Shown here: piece by piece, positions 50,000 through 57,929 of the stretch
Position numbering within the stretch: the stretch's first letter is position 1
Layout of the letters: each line of letters begins with the position of its first letter
DNA from: Rhodopirellula islandica
GTDB lineage: Bacteria; Planctomycetota; Planctomycetia; Pirellulales; Pirellulaceae
NCBI RefSeq assembly: GCF_001027925.1
Contig: NZ_LECT01000036.1
Span: 1-64,000, forward strand
Direction of reading: 5' to 3'
Length of the DNA: 64,000 nt
Made by a program: the position numbers and the translations under genes
The notes under the pieces: model-generated
The model's input: only the letters and a program-made list of their open reading frames with translations
Database searches by the model: none
What the model was told of the DNA's origin: nothing

Positions 50000-51583
50000 T
50001 CAGGCTTGATTCAGTTTGGGGGAACCCGATTCGACGACAAAGGAATTGCGGACGAACGTTTTGCCGTCTGGTTTCAGCACATCGTCCACGACCATGTAGT
50101 CGGACGTCCAGCTGTCGGGAGTGACGTCGCAGCGGATGTAGCCACGTTCGGCATTGTGCCATTTGACACAAGCGTTTTCTGCCAGCACCGCGTCCACGTT
50201 CTTGGGTTTGTCAGGGCCGTTGCCGCCACTGGAAAGCGAGGTGGCAACGAACTCGGTGGCGACGAGTCCTTGTTCCGTTTGTCGATCGTCGACGCGAAGT
50301 TCGTTGGCCCAGTTGGAATGAATGTCGCCGGTCAGGACGACGGGATTGCTGACTTGTCGGTCACGAATGTACCGCAGCAATTCCATTCGTTCGTGGGCGT
50401 AACCAGGCCATTGGTCCATCGAGAACTGATGATTGTCTGGATCGCCTGAGCGATTGACCATGCCCATCATGACTTGTTGTGCCAGCACATTCCAAGTCGC
50501 GTTGGAGCGGATCAAGTTGCGGGACAACCAACCGCGTTGTTTGGTTCCCAGCATCGACTGCGTTGGATCCAGTGCGGCTTCATTCAGTGGGCTCTTGCGA
50601 TCGTCATTGGGTTGGTCGGATCGGTACTGCCGGGTGTCCAGGATCGAGAAATCGGCCAGTCGTCCGAACTGAGCCGAGCGATACAAACGCATGTCGCTGC
50701 CACGAGGAATCTGGCGCAGTCGAAGCGGCATCATTTCGTAGTACGCTTGGTATGCGTTGGCTCGCCGCGAAAGAAAGGAGGGTGAGTCGACGCCGGCCTG
50801 CTCTGAAACATCGCAAGCACAGTTGTTGTCAAACTCGTGATCATCCCAGGTCACCCACCAAGGGCACTGGGCGTGCATGTTCTGCAGCAAAGGGTCGGAT
50901 CGGTATTGAGCGTGCCGCACGCGGTAGTCGCCCAACGACATGATTTCGGATCCATGGTGCGTGCGGACTTTCCCGTTGCGACCAGCTTCGTATTCATAGA
51001 TGTAGTCGCCCAGGTGAAAGACCAAGTCGACATCGTCGTCCGCCATTTGTTCATAGGCAGTGAAGAGGCCTTGTTCGTAGTTTTGACAGGAGGTCACGGC
51101 GAAGCGGACCTTGTCAGGGAGTTGGTGCGGCAGTGGCATCGTGCGGGTGCGAGCGATGGGGCTTTCGGCGTCGCCACATCGGAACCGATACCAGTACCAC
51201 CGATCGGGTTCAAGTTGGTTCAGTTCGACATGAACGGAGTGGCCAAGTTGAGGTGTTGCCAGTTGAGTGCCGGATGCAACGACGTTTCGCATCGTGTCAT
51301 CGGTGGCAACTTCCCAGGTCACTTCCACCACTTGAGCGGGCATGCCGCCATCAGGCAGCAAGGGTGAAGGGGCCAGGCGAGTCCATAGCACCATGCCGCG
51401 GTGATCGGGGTCGCCGGAGGCAACGCCCAGGCTGAACGGGTCATTGGAAAATGAAACCTTGGCATCCGCCCAGGCGTGCTGGGTCGAGATCACAAACGCG
51501 GGAAGGGCACTGGAGAAAGCGAGGAAGCGTCGGCGATTCCAAGCGGCGTCAGAGACGCGAGCGGCGGCGGAAGGTCGTGGCAT
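50000..51583 (-). CDS. phoD: alkaline phosphatase D (PhoD), Tat-exported
   Basis: 527 residues. Twin-arginine signal NRRRFLAFSSALPAF (RRR at 17-19) followed by a hydrophobic stretch, so the folded metalloenzyme is exported by Tat. PhoD signatures: GVASGDPDHRGMVLWTRL near the start of the mature part, FHLGDYIYEY (metal Asp and the Tyr ligand), TWDDHEFDNN and TGDIHSNWA. A phosphodiesterase/monoesterase using Fe3+/Ca2+ that releases phosphate from organic esters. The ATG at 51583 is well placed. Divergent from phoX across 420 bp. Confidence 0.95.
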   Translation of the reverse strand: MPRPSAAARVSDAAWNRRRFLAFSSALPAFVISTQHAWADAKVSFSNDPFSLGVASGDPDHRGMVLWTRLAPSPLLPDGGMPAQVVEVTWEVATDDTMRNVVASGTQLATPQLGHSVHVELNQLEPDRWYWYRFRCGDAESPIARTRTMPLPHQLPDKVRFAVTSCQNYEQGLFTAYEQMADDDVDLVFHLGDYIYEYEAGRNGKVRTHHGSEIMSLGDYRVRHAQYRSDPLLQNMHAQCPWWVTWDDHEFDNNCACDVSEQAGVDSPSFLSRRANAYQAYYEMMPLRLRQIPRGSDMRLYRSAQFGRLADFSILDTRQYRSDQPNDDRKSPLNEAALDPTQSMLGTKQRGWLSRNLIRSNATWNVLAQQVMMGMVNRSGDPDNHQFSMDQWPGYAHERMELLRYIRDRQVSNPVVLTGDIHSNWANELRVDDRQTEQGLVATEFVATSLSSGGNGPDKPKNVDAVLAENACVKWHNAERGYIRCDVTPDSWTSDYMVVDDVLKPDGKTFVRNSFVVESGSPKLNQA

Positions 51584-51807
51584 GAGTGGCTGTGGGGGAA
51601 GGAGGGTGCGGCGAAACGAATGTCAACAGGCAATGCGTTGGCCGCGGGGCGGGGACGTTCCTTGGTTTGTTCCCGCGGTCTCGAGCGACCATTTCGCGGG
51701 AAGTGTATCGATCGCTCATTTTGAACCAATGCGATCGCGTCTTGCCTGCTCGGATTTCAAGAAATCTTCACAACTTCTTGGGGCGGTCTCTCCGGCGGAG
51801 CCAACCA

Positions 51808-51829
51808 TGTGAACATACCGTGAAATTTC
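51808..51829. promoter_or_regulatory. candidate Pho box
   Basis: Two GTGAA pentamers exactly 11 bp apart (51809-51813 and 51820-51824), within TGTGAACATAC-CGTGAAATTTC. The 11-bp direct repeat with a T/A-rich interval resembles a PhoB/PhoP-type recognition site, and the position between phoD and phoX fits. It is one weak match, and no planctomycete consensus was available for comparison. Confidence 0.3.
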
Positions 51830-52003
51830 GTCGTCTCTGAGGAACTGCGAGAGGCGGTGCGACCCAAATGGGATACTCTGTCGCGAACGCAGGGGAGCGG
51901 TGAGCAGGTGTTCTCAGGCGTCTTTCATTCCCGTTCAATTCAACGGATCACTGGGGCGTTTTTCGCTCTGGATGGTCCTCTCTTGGTAGGAGCGACTCTT
52001 CTG

Positions 52004-53440
52004 ATGACCGATCGCAATCGACGGCAATTTCTAAGTGATAACTTTTCCGCTTTGGGTTCTTTTGGCGTGACCGCTGCGATCGCGGGATTGGGCCAAGGCG
52101 TGGTTCAGGGTGGGCAAGCGGATGCCGCCGCCTCGAGCTTGCGACCGACGGCGGATGAAACCACTGGTTTGGAGCTGCTGCGACTGCCAGAGGGTTTTCG
52201 GTATCGCACCTTCGGTTGGACGGGGGACATCATGAGCGATGGAACGCCGACCCCTCACGCTCACGATGGCATGGGGGTGATTGCCAGCGAGGGAGATGTG
52301 TTGAGGATTTGTCGGAACCATGAGGTCAGCGATGACGGTCGCGCGATCGCCTTTCAAGCCGGGAAGGCGTACGATCGCCGAGCTCAAGCCGGTTGCACCG
52401 AGTTGCGATTCGACAGCGCGAAAGGGGAGTGGTTGGACAGTCGCGTCGTGTTCTCGGGAACCAGTCGCAACTGTGCCGGCGGAGTCACGCCCTGGGGAAC
52501 GTGGCTGACCGCCGAAGAAACTGTCCTGGGGCCCAAGGACGCCGATCACTACAAAGACGACAAAGTTCGCACGTTCGAAAAGACCCACGGCTGGGTTTTC
52601 GAAGTGGGGCACACCGATTCCGACGGCAACCCGGTTCCGTTGAAAGACATGGGACGCTTCGTTCATGAAGCGGTCGCGATCGACCGAAACAGCGGGATTG
52701 TGTATCTCACCGAAGACCGTTCTACCTCGGGCTTCTATCGGTTCTTGCCCAACACGCCCGAGAAGTTGGCTGACGGCGGACGCTTGGAAATGGCCGAGAT
52801 CGTCGGCCAAGCCGATTTGCGGGGCGGCTTCCAGGACGGTGTCGAGTTTGACGTGCGTTGGCACTTGATCGACGATCCGACTTTGGCACACAGTCCCGAG
52901 TCATTGAAGAACGTTTCCAAAGAAGGCGAGGTGGGAGACGAACTGGGCGTCTTCAAGCAAGGGCAATCCCAAGGCGGATCGACGTTCTCTCGATTGGAAG
53001 GGTGCTGGTTTGGCAACGGCGTGGTTTACTTTGATGCGACCAGTGGTGGGGCCGCCAAAGCCGGGCAGATCTGGCAGTTCGATCCTGAGAAGCAAACCTT
53101 GAAGTTGTTGTTTGAATCACCGAGCAAGCCGACGCTCAATATGCCTGACAATCTGTGCGTCAGTCCCCAGGGTGGGTTGGTGTTGTGCGAAGACAATGAC
53201 TACGGAGCGAACGAATACCCGCAGCGTGCGTTCACTCTGTCGCAAGACGGGAAGTTGAAGTTGCTGGCAGAGAACAACGTTCAGCTCCAGGGAGAAAAGA
53301 ACGGCTTTCAAGGTGATTTTCGCACCAAAGAGTGGGCCGGAGCAACCTTCAGCCCCGATGGGAAATGGTTGTTCATCAACCTTCAAAGCCCGGGCATCAC
53401 GTGCGCGATCACGGGGCCTTGGAAAGACGCTTTCGCCTAA
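52004..53440 (+). CDS. phoX: PhoX-family alkaline phosphatase, Tat-exported
   Basis: 478 residues from the ATG at 52004, supported by AGGAG ten bases upstream and by the Tat motif immediately after it (RNRRQFLSDN, RR at 6-7); the frame is open 49 codons further upstream. DUF839/PhoX signature segments: HAHDGMGVI, ICRNHEVSDDG, RNCAGGVTPWGTWLTAEET, GRFVHEAVAI and DNLCVSPQGGLVLCEDND. These build the propeller and its Ca/Fe site. A phosphatase on phosphate esters in the periplasm. Divergent from phoD, so both may answer to phosphate starvation. Confidence 0.93.
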   Translation: MTDRNRRQFLSDNFSALGSFGVTAAIAGLGQGVVQGGQADAAASSLRPTADETTGLELLRLPEGFRYRTFGWTGDIMSDGTPTPHAHDGMGVIASEGDVLRICRNHEVSDDGRAIAFQAGKAYDRRAQAGCTELRFDSAKGEWLDSRVVFSGTSRNCAGGVTPWGTWLTAEETVLGPKDADHYKDDKVRTFEKTHGWVFEVGHTDSDGNPVPLKDMGRFVHEAVAIDRNSGIVYLTEDRSTSGFYRFLPNTPEKLADGGRLEMAEIVGQADLRGGFQDGVEFDVRWHLIDDPTLAHSPESLKNVSKEGEVGDELGVFKQGQSQGGSTFSRLEGCWFGNGVVYFDATSGGAAKAGQIWQFDPEKQTLKLLFESPSKPTLNMPDNLCVSPQGGLVLCEDNDYGANEYPQRAFTLSQDGKLKLLAENNVQLQGEKNGFQGDFRTKEWAGATFSPDGKWLFINLQSPGITCAITGPWKDAFA

Positions 53441-53989
53441 CGATCGGTGGTCATGCTCAACTCCGTTTTGAGGTGGAACGGTACTGGATGAAGCAACGAA
53501 TCCTCTGGCCCGATTGCACCTCAGGGACTCGTTGCTTTGTCTGCCAATCGAAAGCCGAGCTGCGGCGGAATGCTAAGCAGGTACGCAGGAATGAACGGGG
53601 GCAATCTCGTGAGCCGTTTGGGCGTTGGCCCCGGTTGTGCGTGGGAACCGTGGCTAACGCCAGGCGGCTCACATACCCGATGACACCTGCGTACCTGCTT
53701 AGTGTTGTGCAATCTCTCCTATCGCATCAACCAGGTTTTCTGAGAGGCCGCTCGGGGTTTGAGAGGTGAATTTCACGCCTATTGGCACTCCAGGGGCCCC
53801 TGGACGGTGTATTCTCCAGTCTCTGTTTGGTTTTTGCATTTGGCAGTGTGGAGGCAGAATAGATTGGTTCTTAGGGCACGCGTGGCGGTGTGGTCCTGGA
53901 GAACCCTCGGGTGATCGGCAGTGGACATCGGCACAGAACCGATGTGCCGGCACGTTGCAATCGGCGAGAGAAGCACAGAGCGAGTGGCG
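53441..53989. other. gap between phoX and the second DUF1559 gene
   Basis: Contains the full palindromic element 53573-53702 and, further on, the leader region of the DUF1559 gene. No gene seen. Confidence 0.6.
53573..53702. repeat. 130-bp palindromic element with 17-bp terminal inverted repeats
   Basis: Perfect 17-bp terminal inverted repeats: CTAAGCAGGTACGCAGG at 53573-53589 and its exact complement CCTGCGTACCTGCTTAG at 53686-53702. Inside are imperfect arms GTGAGCCGTTTGGGCGTT (53609-53626) and AACGCCAGGCGGCTCAC (53656-53672), then CGGTT/AACCG. It is non-coding. The nested dyads allow a long folded structure. The perfect ends and the shared architecture at 30259-30387 resemble a miniature inverted-repeat transposable element. 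No transposase is nearby. Confidence 0.75.
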
Positions 53990-55039
53990 ATGAGACGAAA
54001 GACACGGAACAGTGGCAGCACGGAAGGCGAGATCAATCTGATTTCGCCTTGGGGGCCCCGGACTGGTTTCACGTTGGTGGAACTGTTGGTGGTCATCGCG
54101 ATCATCGGGATGTTGGTGGGGTTGTTGCTGCCCGCCGTCCAGGCCGCTCGCGAGGCGGCACGGCGAACTGATTGCAGCAACCGATCCCGGCAGCTCGCCC
54201 TTGCGATTCACAACTATCATTCCGCGTACCGCAAGTTGCCGCGAGCGTGGTGGTTGGAAACGCCGCCGAAGGCATTCAACGGTGGCAACTGGATGATGGC
54301 GATTTTGCCCCAGTTGGAGCAGCAAGGTTTGGACGACCGGATCGATCGCAGCATTTTGCCGGTCGATCAACTCAGTCCCAGCAACGTGGCTGCTCTGCAG
54401 ACTCCGATGTCGATTTTTGTGTGCCCTTCGACGCCCGGCGGCATTGAATCTCGACGTTACCTGTTCGATTCAAGTCCGGCCGGGCTGCCCTTCACGGCAA
54501 CCAATTTGGCGGCCGCGGATTTCACTCCGACCACCGGTGTGCGTGGCACGTACGCGAACTTTGCTTACGGCGCGAGCTTGAGTGGTGGCCGCGAAGGGGC
54601 GCTGCAGGTTGTGAGTCCGATTTTCGGTGGGGACCAGGACGGTCGATTTGCCGACATCTTGGATGGCTTGTCCCACACGACCTTGTTCGGAGAACGCACC
54701 GGCGGCAATGTGGTTTACAGTGCTGGTCGCGAAGATCCAGTTGCCACTGCCGCTTTGATCGGGGTGGAAGGTGGCGGTTGGGGGGATCTGCTGAACGGTG
54801 AGCACTGGTTGCAAGGTTCCTTGCGAAGTGGCCTGAGTTGGCCGCCGGTTGGCGGACCCTGTGCGATCAATTGCACGAATGCCCGCGGGTTTGGTTTTCA
54901 TAGTTTTCATGTGGGAGGTTGCCACTTTGCATTCGCCGATGGCTCGATTCGTTTCATCAACACCAGCATCGAACCGCGGGTGTTTTCCTCGCACGTCACG
55001 CGGCGTGGACGGGAAGCGATCGCGGACGATGGGATCTAG
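53990..55039 (+). CDS. DUF1559 prepilin-like protein
   Basis: About 349 residues from the ATG at 53990; earlier in-frame ATGs at 53921 and 53942 are possible. A basic leader, then RTGFTLVELLVVIAIIGMLV and LLPAVQAAREAARRTDCSNR, the prepilin plus DUF1559 hallmark. The H-x9-DG motif is recognisable (CHFAFADGSIRFI). Predicted to be cleaved at the Gly before Phe and exported. Shares only the N-terminal pattern with the 17.7-kb copy. The lipoprotein gene begins about 20 bp after, or overlaps, its stop. Confidence 0.92.
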   Translation: MRRKTRNSGSTEGEINLISPWGPRTGFTLVELLVVIAIIGMLVGLLLPAVQAAREAARRTDCSNRSRQLALAIHNYHSAYRKLPRAWWLETPPKAFNGGNWMMAILPQLEQQGLDDRIDRSILPVDQLSPSNVAALQTPMSIFVCPSTPGGIESRRYLFDSSPAGLPFTATNLAAADFTPTTGVRGTYANFAYGASLSGGREGALQVVSPIFGGDQDGRFADILDGLSHTTLFGERTGGNVVYSAGREDPVATAALIGVEGGGWGDLLNGEHWLQGSLRSGLSWPPVGGPCAINCTNARGFGFHSFHVGGCHFAFADGSIRFINTSIEPRVFSSHVTRRGREAIADDGI

Positions 55040-55064
55040 TCTGTTGGGAAAACGAAGGATGGCG

Positions 55065-55487
55065 ATGGAGAGAGCGGGTCACCGATGGGGTTTGTTTCTG
55101 CTGCTCGGGTTGCTGGGCGGATGTGGTGGCAACCAGCCCGATGACGGGATGGTCCCGGTCAGCGGTGTGCTGGAAGTGGACGGCCAACCCGCCGTGGGAG
55201 TCGTGGTTGAATTGCATCCGCCATCGAAGGCACCGGCACTCGCCAGGGGCATCACATCAGAAGGTGGTCGCTTTGAAATCAGCACGCTGACACAGGGCGA
55301 TGGTGTGAAGCCGGGGGCGTATGATGTGACGTTCGTTTGGAGTGAATTCAACATTGTCACCCGTTCGCAAGAAGGCGATCGGTTGAACGGGCTGTACGCG
55401 AAGCCGGACCAGTCACCGATTCACTGGACGGTTCCCGACAAGGATTCTTGGGACGCTGGCACCATTCAGTTGGCCAGTAAAAAATAG
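55065..55487 (+). CDS. small lipoprotein with carboxypeptidase-regulatory-like fold
   Basis: About 140 residues from the ATG at 55065, chosen because GAAGG lies about six bases upstream; ATGs at 55059 and 55029 are also in frame. Lipobox LGLLGGC, then a beta-sandwich pattern: VPVSGVLEVDGQPAVGVVVEL, GGRFEISTLTQGDG, VKPGAYDVTFVW. This resembles transthyretin-like/carboxypeptidase-regulatory domains that follow DUF1559 genes in planctomycetes. Exported and lipid-anchored. Partner of the DUF1559 gene just upstream, probably co-transcribed. Confidence 0.75.
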   Translation: MERAGHRWGLFLLLGLLGGCGGNQPDDGMVPVSGVLEVDGQPAVGVVVELHPPSKAPALARGITSEGGRFEISTLTQGDGVKPGAYDVTFVWSEFNIVTRSQEGDRLNGLYAKPDQSPIHWTVPDKDSWDAGTIQLASKK

Positions 55488-55534
55488 CTTTTCCTTGAGC
55501 AGACACTCCGTGGCTTGGTCACTGGGACGCTTGG

Positions 55535-56497
55535 TCACTGGGACGCTGCGATCACGATCAGGAATAGCAGCGCGACCACGACGGCGGCGCCAATCGTGAG
55601 TGCAATTTTGGCGGTGGAGTAGGGGGCGGTTCCCGTCAGGTGCTTGGCATTTTGTCCGCTGATCACGACTCGGTAGAGCTGGTCGTGATAGCGATAAGCC
55701 AGCACGTAGGCGGGCAACGACAATCGTCGTGTGGTGAGCCCTTTGACAACGGTCTCCACGTGAACATTGCGAAATCGCGAGCCGGGGATCTGCGTGTTCT
55801 CGACATGCTGTTGGGCCATCAGTCGCAAGGCGTCGCGAACTTGCCGGCGGGCTTGCGACCGTTGGACGTCAAATTGTTCTCGGGTGACGCCGTCCTCCAG
55901 GTTGGGGGTTGCTCGAGCGGTTCTCAGGTCCAGTCCTTGGCTGACCGCGACCGCTTCGGATTGTGAGAGACCGCGCGACGCGGACACGAGGATGTTTTGA
56001 AACACCACGTCTGTTTGTCCCGAATGGGGTGCCCAGCTTGATCGTCGCGAATTGGCGTTGGAGTCAGCGGCCCAGCTGATTTTGCACTCCGTGTCGAAGA
56101 CCCAGGCGACCCAGTACAGCGGATGCAAGTCATCGATGTGCGAAGCAGAAATCAAGTCGCTTGGTCGGAACCAACCCAGTGAGCCAAGCCATTGTCGGAG
56201 TGCCCGCTGGGCGTCATCGGGAGTCAGAATGAATGGCAGGTAGGCTTCGGTTTGTTCCATCGGATCGACGATGGTTTCAATCTCGACGATCCCATCGCAG
56301 AACGAACATCGCAATGCTTGATGGTCCGGATCAAAGGCGACCGCCGCCCCGCATCCTTTGCATCGCAAAATTTTGGCGACCGTTTGCTGCCTCGCCGATT
56401 CATTGGGAGGTGACGATTGGCCACAGATTGAGCACCGCAGGTCACCATGTTCGAGTGGTGTGTTGCAGCGAGAGCAGAGGGAAATGATTTCGGGCAT
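55535..56497 (-). CDS. double zinc-ribbon, tail-anchored membrane protein
   Basis: 320 residues from the ATG at 56497. Two N-terminal zinc ribbons (C8/C11/C22/C25 and C46/C49/C64/C67) lead into a globular region (about 75-285) that contains QRALRQWLGSLGWFRPSDLI and LHPLYWVAWVFDTE. It ends in one hydrophobic helix (AKIALTIGAAVVVALLFLIVI), so the ribbons would be cytosolic. Paralogous to the gene upstream (same layout; the upstream stop is only seven bases before this ATG). It resembles a family of TFIIB-ribbon proteins with an LP/YLP-type motif that are often misnamed as helicases. Function unknown. Confidence 0.75.
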   Translation of the reverse strand: MPEIISLCSRCNTPLEHGDLRCSICGQSSPPNESARQQTVAKILRCKGCGAAVAFDPDHQALRCSFCDGIVEIETIVDPMEQTEAYLPFILTPDDAQRALRQWLGSLGWFRPSDLISASHIDDLHPLYWVAWVFDTECKISWAADSNANSRRSSWAPHSGQTDVVFQNILVSASRGLSQSEAVAVSQGLDLRTARATPNLEDGVTREQFDVQRSQARRQVRDALRLMAQQHVENTQIPGSRFRNVHVETVVKGLTTRRLSLPAYVLAYRYHDQLYRVVISGQNAKHLTGTAPYSTAKIALTIGAAVVVALLFLIVIAASQ

Positions 56498-56504
56498 CGT
56501 CAAC

Positions 56505-57443
56505 TCACTGCATGGCGAAAAGAAGCACGATGAACGCGATGAACAACAGCACCGCACCGATCACCAACGCAACTTTGGTGGTCGAGGTGGGGACATTGCC
56601 AGCCACACGACCGGTTTGTCCGTTGACCAAGATTTGGACCGGAGGTTGCTCCTCGTCGTAGCGAACTGCAAAGCACCAGATCGGCAGCAACGTCAAGTCG
56701 ATCACTTCACGGGAGAGCTGAGTGCGATGTTCCAGGTTGCGATGGGAGTCACCTGGTAGGAAGTGTTTGAGTTGTGCACCGACTTTGGCAATCGTTTCGC
56801 CGTGCGCCAATTGAAAGCAGGTGGCTTGGTCTTTGGAGGGAAGTTCCGCCAGCCACCCTGTGATGATGGATGGCGAGTATCGTCGAAGGGCTCGCAAGTC
56901 GAACGGTTCGATGGCCTCGAGCGAATCATTGTTGGTGCCTTGGGAGGCGGTGACAATCACATCCAAGACGTAGCACGAGTGGTGCCCTGCGAGGCTTCGC
57001 CATTCCGTTTTGGTGACGGTTCGAGTCCTGGTGACTCGATTTCCTTTCGAGTCAGTGGTCGTGTAGGTTTCCGTTTCGGTGTAGTTCTCGCCGATGCTGG
57101 CCGAGTACTGGGTGTCCGCAACGGCGCCGTACAGGTAGGCGGGCAAATAAACGCCCCGGGTGCAGTCCGGTGCGGCACGTTTGAAGTCGGACCGAGCGAA
57201 CCAATGAGCTCGGTTCAGCCATTGTTTGACCAATTCGGTCGCTCGTTCTTGATCGACAACGAAGCCGATGGCGAAGGTCGGGATAGGGCGATTCGCCGAC
57301 GGAGGCCGTTGGATCACGGATGGCGAGGCGCAATACGGACAAATCGTCGCCAGCATGCCGGACAGACCCGTCAACGCCGCACCACACGACTGGCAGGCAA
57401 TCTCTAGCTGTTCGGGCTCGGTCGTCACTTCCGCAGCGGGCAT
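56505..57443 (-). CDS. zinc-ribbon, tail-anchored membrane protein (paralog)
   Basis: About 312 residues from the ATG at 57443; a TTG nine codons earlier is open. One N-terminal zinc ribbon (C17/C20/C35/C38), a globular domain with ERATELVKQWLNRAHWFA, RGVYLPAYLYGAVADTQYSA and a Thr-rich insert (ETETYTTTDSKGNRVTRTRT), and a C-terminal helix KVALVIGAVLLFIAFIVLL. Same layout as the next gene, so this is a tandem duplication and an operon. No catalytic motif was recognised. It lies divergent to a hybrid histidine kinase with a 486-bp gap. Confidence 0.75.
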   Translation of the reverse strand: MPAAEVTTEPEQLEIACQSCGAALTGLSGMLATICPYCASPSVIQRPPSANRPIPTFAIGFVVDQERATELVKQWLNRAHWFARSDFKRAAPDCTRGVYLPAYLYGAVADTQYSASIGENYTETETYTTTDSKGNRVTRTRTVTKTEWRSLAGHHSCYVLDVIVTASQGTNNDSLEAIEPFDLRALRRYSPSIITGWLAELPSKDQATCFQLAHGETIAKVGAQLKHFLPGDSHRNLEHRTQLSREVIDLTLLPIWCFAVRYDEEQPPVQILVNGQTGRVAGNVPTSTTKVALVIGAVLLFIAFIVLLFAMQ

Positions 57444-57929
57444 TCTGGGTGGGCTCGGTTTTCTTTCCAAGAGGCGTGGAATGGGCGATCAACTTCGGGC
57501 GGGCATTGGTTCAGGCCCCTTTTTCGGGGGCAGGGGGCGCCGGGTGGTTGGTTTCAACAGGAGGATTTCTTCAAGTGTGCCTCGTATTCTTTCGAAGTGG
57601 CGCACATTCGGTGGTGGATCGTCGACAATCGCAGTGAGAGAATACACTCAAAACCGGATGGGAATGAGGGCTTCGATCGCCTTTGCCTTCGGCTCGATCC
57701 AGCAGCGCGATTGACCAAACAGAGAGGATGGATTTCAATTTCAATCTGACAAAGGTGTCAATCGGTGTGAGTTCCACTGGATGGGGAGCGGCGGGATTTC
57801 ATAGCTTCTGGGGAACAGGCGGCACGCCCATTCGTTCTTGCGAACCGGTTCCGCATCAAGTGGTGACATTGTGCATCGTGGCCCGTCATCGTGACGCGAG
57901 CCCATTTCCAAACGTTCTTTCACTCGAGG
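57444..57929. other. divergent gap before the hybrid kinase, no gene
   Basis: 486 bp holding the promoters of the zinc-ribbon operon and of the histidine kinase. Open frames here are short, without domains, and overlap on both strands. Nothing else is supported. Confidence 0.4.

Noticed and set aside
57268-57714. Plus-strand frame between the zinc-ribbon gene and the hybrid kinase
   Set aside because: Antisense to the zinc-ribbon gene over half its length, with no start signal or domain.
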